Source: Betaproteobacteria bacterium (GTDB lineage Bacteria > Pseudomonadota > Gammaproteobacteria > Burkholderiales > Burkholderiaceae_E). From it: a stretch of DNA of 10,693 bases. How positions within the stretch are numbered: the stretch's first letter is position 1; each line of letters begins with the position of its first letter. Of the stretch, positions 7,442 to 10,693 are shown in pieces. Below the pieces are notes generated by a model. The model saw only the letters and a list, made by a program, of their open reading frames with translations, was not told the DNA's origin and made no database searches. Made by a program: the position numbers and the translations under genes. The stretch is taken from the NCBI GenBank assembly GCA_016868095.1, contig VGHV01000056.1, positions 1 to 10,693 on the forward strand. The letters run 5' to 3'.

Positions 7442-9195
7442 TTAGGTTTCTTTCTTAAGAAGTCAAAATCCACCCCCATTTCAGCCTGCAAGACCTCGCG
7501 CAAAAACAGTTGACGATAACCACGGTCGGCCATAGCTTCTTGAAGTGGCTTTTCTTTCATACGTTGTGCGAGTGTTTCCTCATCAACCAGCCAGGACAAT
7601 TCGCGCCGACTAAGGCTTAATCGAATCCGATCGCCTGTTTGGACCCATGCGAGTGGCCCGCCCACAGCTGACTCAGGCGAAACATGCAAAATAATAGTTC
7701 CAGAAGCTGTACCACTCATACGCCCATCCGAAATTCTCACCATATCCTTAACACCCGCTTTTGCAAGTTTTTTGGGGATCGGCAGCATTCCCGCCTCAGG
7801 CATACCTGGTGCACCTTTTGGACCAATCTGTTTAAGTACAAGAATATCGTCAGCTTCAACCTCAAGATCAGGATCGTCAATGCGTTGGGCAAGATCTTCT
7901 AAGCCTTCAAAAACCACGGCTCTACCCTCGTGTTCGACAAGATGTGCTGAGGCTGCAGACTGCTTGATGATGCAACCTGCTGGCGCTAAGTTACCTTTAA
8001 GTACAGCGATTCCACCTTCGGGATAAATGGCTTGATCCATGGAGCGAATGACCGACTGCTTAAATAAAGGATAACGTTGTAGATGATCGTCGAGCACTTC
8101 GCCAAGGGTTTTTCCGGTGACTGTTAAAGCGTCTAAATGTAATAAAGGTCTCAAGGCATGCAAGAGAACGGGCACACCCCCGGCCGCGTGAAAATCCTCC
8201 ATGTAATGCTCGCCAGAGGGTTTCAAATCAATAAGCACCGGGGTTTCGCGACCCATGGCGTCGAGTTGCTCAAGCGAAATCGCAATGCCTAGCCTGCCTG
8301 CGATTGCAGTTAAATGAATCAAGCCATTTGTCGAGCCACCTATGGCAAGCAAAACCCGCAAAGCATTTTCAAAAGACTGTTGCGATAAAAAGCTTGAAGG
8401 CTTACGTGCTTCTTTTGCAATTTGAATTGCTGTTCGACCGGTGCGTTCGGCAACACGGATCCGATCTGCGGTCACTGCAGGCGGTGAAGCACCGCCTGGG
8501 ACCATCATGCCAAGCACCTCGCAAAGAATTGCCATGGTGCTCGCTGTTCCCATCACCGAGCAGGTCCCAACGCTGGCCACCAATTGATTATTCACAGCAC
8601 GGATTTCTTGCTCGTCAATGTCTTGTGCGCGATACCGGGCCCAAAAGCGACGACAATCGGTACATGCCCCTACGCGTTGATCGCGATGCGAGCCGGTTAG
8701 CATCGAGCCTGTAACTAAGGAAATGGCTGGCACATCGGCCGATAATGCACCCATCAATTGCGCAGGCACAGTTTTATCGCAACCGCCGAACATGACAACC
8801 GCATCCATCGGCTGGGCGCGAATCATCTCTTCGGTATCGATCGACATCAGATTACGCAAATACATCGAGGTCGGATTCGAGAAGCTTTCATGGACCGAAA
8901 TCGTTGGAAACTCAACAGGCAGTCCACCCTCAAGCATGACGCCGCGCTTAATGGCCTCGATCAGCTGAGGTGCATTGCCGTGACAGGGGTTAAAGCCGCT
9001 TGCCGTGTTGATGATGCCAATCACCGGTCGATTCAGCGCATCATCGCTATAGCCAGCACCCTTGATAAAGGCCTTACGAAGAAAAAGCGAAAACTCCCGA
9101 TCGCCGTAGTGTGCAAGGCCTCGATGCAAACCCTCGGGCTGATCGTCGCGCGGGGTACTAGCCCTGGCATCGTGTTTCGGCTTTGATTGATTCAT
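7435..9195 (-). CDS. IlvD/Edd-family dehydratase, sugar-acid type (L-arabinonate dehydratase-like)
   Basis: Cytoplasmic iron-sulfur dehydratase, 586 aa, that removes water from a sugar acid to give a 2-keto-3-deoxy acid. Cluster ligands are C71 (NTASGFNPCHGN), C139 (GGCDKTVPAQ) and C212 (VGTCSVMGTAST), the three-cysteine pattern of 2Fe-2S members. The catalytic serine expected in RISDGRMSGT is S494. The C-terminal GVDFDFLRK and the segment YMEDFHAAGGVP resemble L-arabinonate/D-xylonate-type enzymes more than biosynthetic IlvD, from memory of those sequences. An unusual GACTDCRRFW stretch adds two cysteines after the GSML region. The ATG at 9195 was chosen because homology starts about 30 residues later; the frame stays open to 9519 only because it runs antisense through the lactonase repeat. 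Shine-Dalgarno is weak (GGAT). It is divergent from an SMP-30 lactonase, which would supply sugar acid from lactone. Exact sugar is undetermined; 6-phosphogluconate or dihydroxy-acid dehydratase are less likely alternatives. Confidence 0.9.
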   Translation of the reverse strand: MNQSKPKHDARASTPRDDQPEGLHRGLAHYGDREFSLFLRKAFIKGAGYSDDALNRPVIGIINTASGFNPCHGNAPQLIEAIKRGVMLEGGLPVEFPTISVHESFSNPTSMYLRNLMSIDTEEMIRAQPMDAVVMFGGCDKTVPAQLMGALSADVPAISLVTGSMLTGSHRDQRVGACTDCRRFWARYRAQDIDEQEIRAVNNQLVASVGTCSVMGTASTMAILCEVLGMMVPGGASPPAVTADRIRVAERTGRTAIQIAKEARKPSSFLSQQSFENALRVLLAIGGSTNGLIHLTAIAGRLGIAISLEQLDAMGRETPVLIDLKPSGEHYMEDFHAAGGVPVLLHALRPLLHLDALTVTGKTLGEVLDDHLQRYPLFKQSVIRSMDQAIYPEGGIAVLKGNLAPAGCIIKQSAASAHLVEHEGRAVVFEGLEDLAQRIDDPDLEVEADDILVLKQIGPKGAPGMPEAGMLPIPKKLAKAGVKDMVRISDGRMSGTASGTIILHVSPESAVGGPLAWVQTGDRIRLSLSRRELSWLVDEETLAQRMKEKPLQEAMADRGYRQLFLREVLQAEMGVDFDFLRKKPNQ

Positions 9196-9254
9196 ACTGT
9201 GTTTATCCGTGGTTTTATTTGCTGGCAACAATCGCTCACTACCGAGTCTAAGAC
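9196..9254. promoter_or_regulatory. Divergent promoter region between dehydratase and lactonase genes
   Basis: Only 59 bp separate the two start codons, so the promoters must overlap each other or the coding ends. A small inverted repeat, TTGC-TG-GCAA, sits at 9219-9228 and could be an operator half or chance. On the minus strand TTGCCA followed 17 nt later by TAAACA resembles a weak sigma-70 promoter, but it would place the transcript start at the start codon itself. No regulator gene is adjacent. Confidence 0.4.
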
Positions 9255-10361
9255 ATGAAGCCCAAGCCTGAACAAGCCGAACAGCAAAGTTTGTACACTC
9301 AAGCGAATCGACTGCCATCCTTAAGCGCCCCATCGAACAGCGCCCCACCGGCAAGCGCCCGATCGAACAGCTACCCATCGGCAAGCGACCCATCGACCAG
9401 CTACCCAGCGCCAAGCGCAAGCCTTGATGACCGCGCGATAAGCCTCGCGGCACGCTATCCAGACCCTGCCTTTTCAATCTTGGATCAAGCTCATGCGAAG
9501 CTGCGCGTGAATGCCGCATCGGTCGAGCGCCTGGTGAGTGGGATGCGATGGGCCGAAGGCCCTGTTTGGTTTGGTGACTTGGGAAGCTTGATCTGGTCTG
9601 ACATTCCCAACAATCTCATGCTGCGCTGGGACGAAGCTTCAGGTCGTTGCAGCATCTTTCGCCAACCCTCGCAATGTGCAAACGGTAACACCCGCGATCG
9701 CCAAGGGCGCTTGGTGAGCTGCGAGCATTTAAGCCGCAGGGTCACGCGTACCGAATACGACGGATCAATCACGGTATTGGCAGACTCTTTTGAGGGTAAG
9801 CGATTAAATTCACCTAATGACGTCATCGTTAAATCCGATGGATCGATCTGGTTTTCAGATCCAAGCTTTGGCATCCAGGGCTTTTATGAGGGTGAGGCTG
9901 CGCATGCCGAGTTACCCACTCATGTTTACCGAATCGACCCTGTTCGCGGCAAGCTCGAACTTGTGATCGACGATATCAAAATGCCTAATGGTCTTTGCTT
10001 TTCCCCAGACGAATCAAAACTTTATGTTTGCGAGAACGGTGTAAACCCAAGACGCATTCGGGTTTATGAACTCGCTACAAACGGTAAATCGCTTCGCAAG
10101 GGGCGCATCCATATTGACGCCGGACCCGGAAGTATTGATGGTATCCGTTGTGATATCGAGGGCAGACTATGGTGTGGATGGGGTACAGGTGAAGGACTTG
10201 ATGGCGTTCGTGTGTTTGACACCCAGGCCAATCCCGTGGTCCATATCGATCTGCCCGAGCGCTGCGCAAACCTATGTTTTGGCGGCAGGCATCGCAATCG
10301 CCTCTTTATGGCAGCAAGTCGTTCGCTATATGCGGTGTATGTCGGCACCCAGGGGGTCTAA
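9255..10361 (+). CDS. SMP-30/gluconolactonase family lactonase with repetitive N-terminal extension
   Basis: Six-bladed beta-propeller lactonase, 368 aa, about 60 longer than most relatives; it should hydrolyse a sugar lactone to the sugar acid using one divalent metal. The predicted metal ligands of the family are visible: E101 in RWAEGPVWFGD, N188 in SPNDV, N245 in MPNGLCFSPDE and D295 in SIDGIRCD. Homology starts near residue 75 (YPDPAFSIL). Before it lies a Ser/Pro/Ala-rich stretch (about 20-60) made by a DNA tandem repeat; it has no hydrophobic core, so it is not a signal peptide and looks disordered. ATG at 9255 is the only in-frame ATG upstream of the domain, with a poor Shine-Dalgarno; a TTG at 9480 could be an alternative start that would drop the repeat. 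It is divergent from the sugar-acid dehydratase, consistent with consecutive steps of one pathway. The lactone is unknown. Confidence 0.88.
   Translation: MKPKPEQAEQQSLYTQANRLPSLSAPSNSAPPASARSNSYPSASDPSTSYPAPSASLDDRAISLAARYPDPAFSILDQAHAKLRVNAASVERLVSGMRWAEGPVWFGDLGSLIWSDIPNNLMLRWDEASGRCSIFRQPSQCANGNTRDRQGRLVSCEHLSRRVTRTEYDGSITVLADSFEGKRLNSPNDVIVKSDGSIWFSDPSFGIQGFYEGEAAHAELPTHVYRIDPVRGKLELVIDDIKMPNGLCFSPDESKLYVCENGVNPRRIRVYELATNGKSLRKGRIHIDAGPGSIDGIRCDIEGRLWCGWGTGEGLDGVRVFDTQANPVVHIDLPERCANLCFGGRHRNRLFMAASRSLYAVYVGTQGV
9322..9411 (+). repeat. 15-bp minisatellite (six units, 30-bp higher order) in the lactonase gene
   Basis: Six imperfect 15-bp units run from 9322, of the form (C/A)AGC(G/T)(A/C)CCCATCGR. 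Odd units start AAGCG and even units CAGC(G/T), giving a 30-bp higher-order period with AAGCG at 9323, 9353, 9383 and 9413. A shortened relic (AAGCGAATCGACTGCCATCC) precedes it at 9301. Each 15-bp unit is five codons, so copy changes keep the frame; the plus strand reads as repeats of the type S-x-P-S-x, and the minus frame is also open throughout. Confidence 0.9.
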
Positions 10362-10398
10362 ATGACGCCCATGTCAAAGCCCAAATACCCTCTCAATG

Positions 10399-10693
10399 TC
10401 AGAGCGTTCGACCGATGAGTTCTTTCATCACTTCACTACTGCCGCCATAGATTCTAGAAATTCGCGAATCGGCCCAGGCGCGAGCAACCGGGTATTCCCA
10501 CATATAGCCATAACCACCGTGCAATTGAAGGCATGCATCGATCACCCGATTTTGCAGCTCCGTAACATGTAGTTTTGCCATCGCCGCTGTTGCTCCCTCG
10601 AGGCGATCCTCGAGCAGTTCGAGCATGCACTGATTGATGAAGGCGCGAGCAACCTTGACCTCGGTCTTCAGGCCGGCAAGCGTGAAACGATTG
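10399..10693 (-). CDS. Acyl-CoA dehydrogenase, C-terminal part (5' end beyond window)
   Basis: The last 97 residues of an FAD-dependent acyl-CoA dehydrogenase, which makes the alpha-beta double bond in an acyl-CoA and passes electrons to electron-transferring flavoprotein. The C-terminal helical domain is recognisable: LHGGYGYMWEYPVARAW, then DSRISRIYGGSSEVMKELI, the classical FAD/dimer-contact and end region of long/medium-chain members. The frame runs unbroken to the right edge (NRFTLAGLKTEVKVARAF before the internal ATG at 10626), so that ATG is not the start. The catalytic glutamate region lies outside the window and the chain length preference cannot be judged. It ends 37 bp from the lactonase stop, tail-to-tail, with no terminator hairpin that I can see between them. 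Confidence 0.93.
   Translation of the reverse strand, partial: NRFTLAGLKTEVKVARAFINQCMLELLEDRLEGATAAMAKLHVTELQNRVIDACLQLHGGYGYMWEYPVARAWADSRISRIYGGSSEVMKELIGRTL

Noticed and set aside
9196..9519. N-terminal extension of the dehydratase to an ATG at 9519
   Set aside because: This stretch reads antisense through the lactonase gene and its 15-bp repeat, which is open on both strands because its period is a multiple of three; dehydratase homology only starts after 9195.
10399..10626. A separate 75-residue small protein
   Set aside because: The frame continues without a stop to the window edge and encodes further acyl-CoA dehydrogenase sequence, so it is the end of a larger gene.

Overview
The window is densely coding (no gene-free stretch over 125 bp), roughly 53-55% GC by eye, and carries seven complete or near-complete genes plus one truncated gene at the right edge. 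The families (DLRQP-type hybrid kinase, CoxS/CoxL/CoxD-type molybdenum hydroxylase set, acyl-CoA ligase, IlvD/Edd sugar-acid dehydratase, SMP-30 lactonase, acyl-CoA dehydrogenase) are typical of an aerobic, metabolically versatile proteobacterium. A betaproteobacterium of the Burkholderiales is my best guess, made from protein style only.

Layout, left to right: (1) a membrane hybrid histidine kinase/response regulator on +, whose start lies left of the window. (2) Tail-to-tail with it on -, the large (molybdopterin) and small (2Fe-2S) subunits of a xanthine dehydrogenase/CO-dehydrogenase-family hydroxylase, in the order small then large. (3) Divergent on +, a CoxD-like MoxR-type AAA+ ATPase, followed 62 bp later by a class I acyl-CoA synthetase. 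(4) Tail-to-tail on -, an IlvD/Edd dehydratase of the sugar-acid type. (5) Divergent on +, an SMP-30/gluconolactonase. (6) Tail-to-tail on -, the C-terminal end of an acyl-CoA dehydrogenase. Two short divergent gaps (120 bp and 59 bp) are the likely control regions.

Functionally there are two modules. The small/large subunits plus CoxD look like a molybdenum hydroxylase with its maturation ATPase. The large subunit has the AYRGAGR-type loop, without the cysteine that binds copper in true aerobic CO dehydrogenase, so the substrate is probably an organic ring or aldehyde, and no FAD (CoxM) subunit is visible. The acyl-CoA ligase next door and the acyl-CoA dehydrogenase at the edge suggest acid activation and oxidation, but a shared pathway is inference. 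The lactonase/dehydratase pair fits the first steps after sugar oxidation (lactone to sugar acid to 2-keto-3-deoxy acid) in a non-phosphorylative route.

The most unusual structures are two in-frame minisatellites at gene 5' ends: a 45-bp tandem repeat that duplicates the start codon and leader of the acyl-CoA ligase, and a 15/30-bp repeat that encodes a Ser/Pro/Ala-rich N-terminal extension of the lactonase. The palindrome CGATCG is also strongly over-represented across the window. I found no RNA genes, insertion sequences, CRISPR arrays or convincing hairpin terminators.
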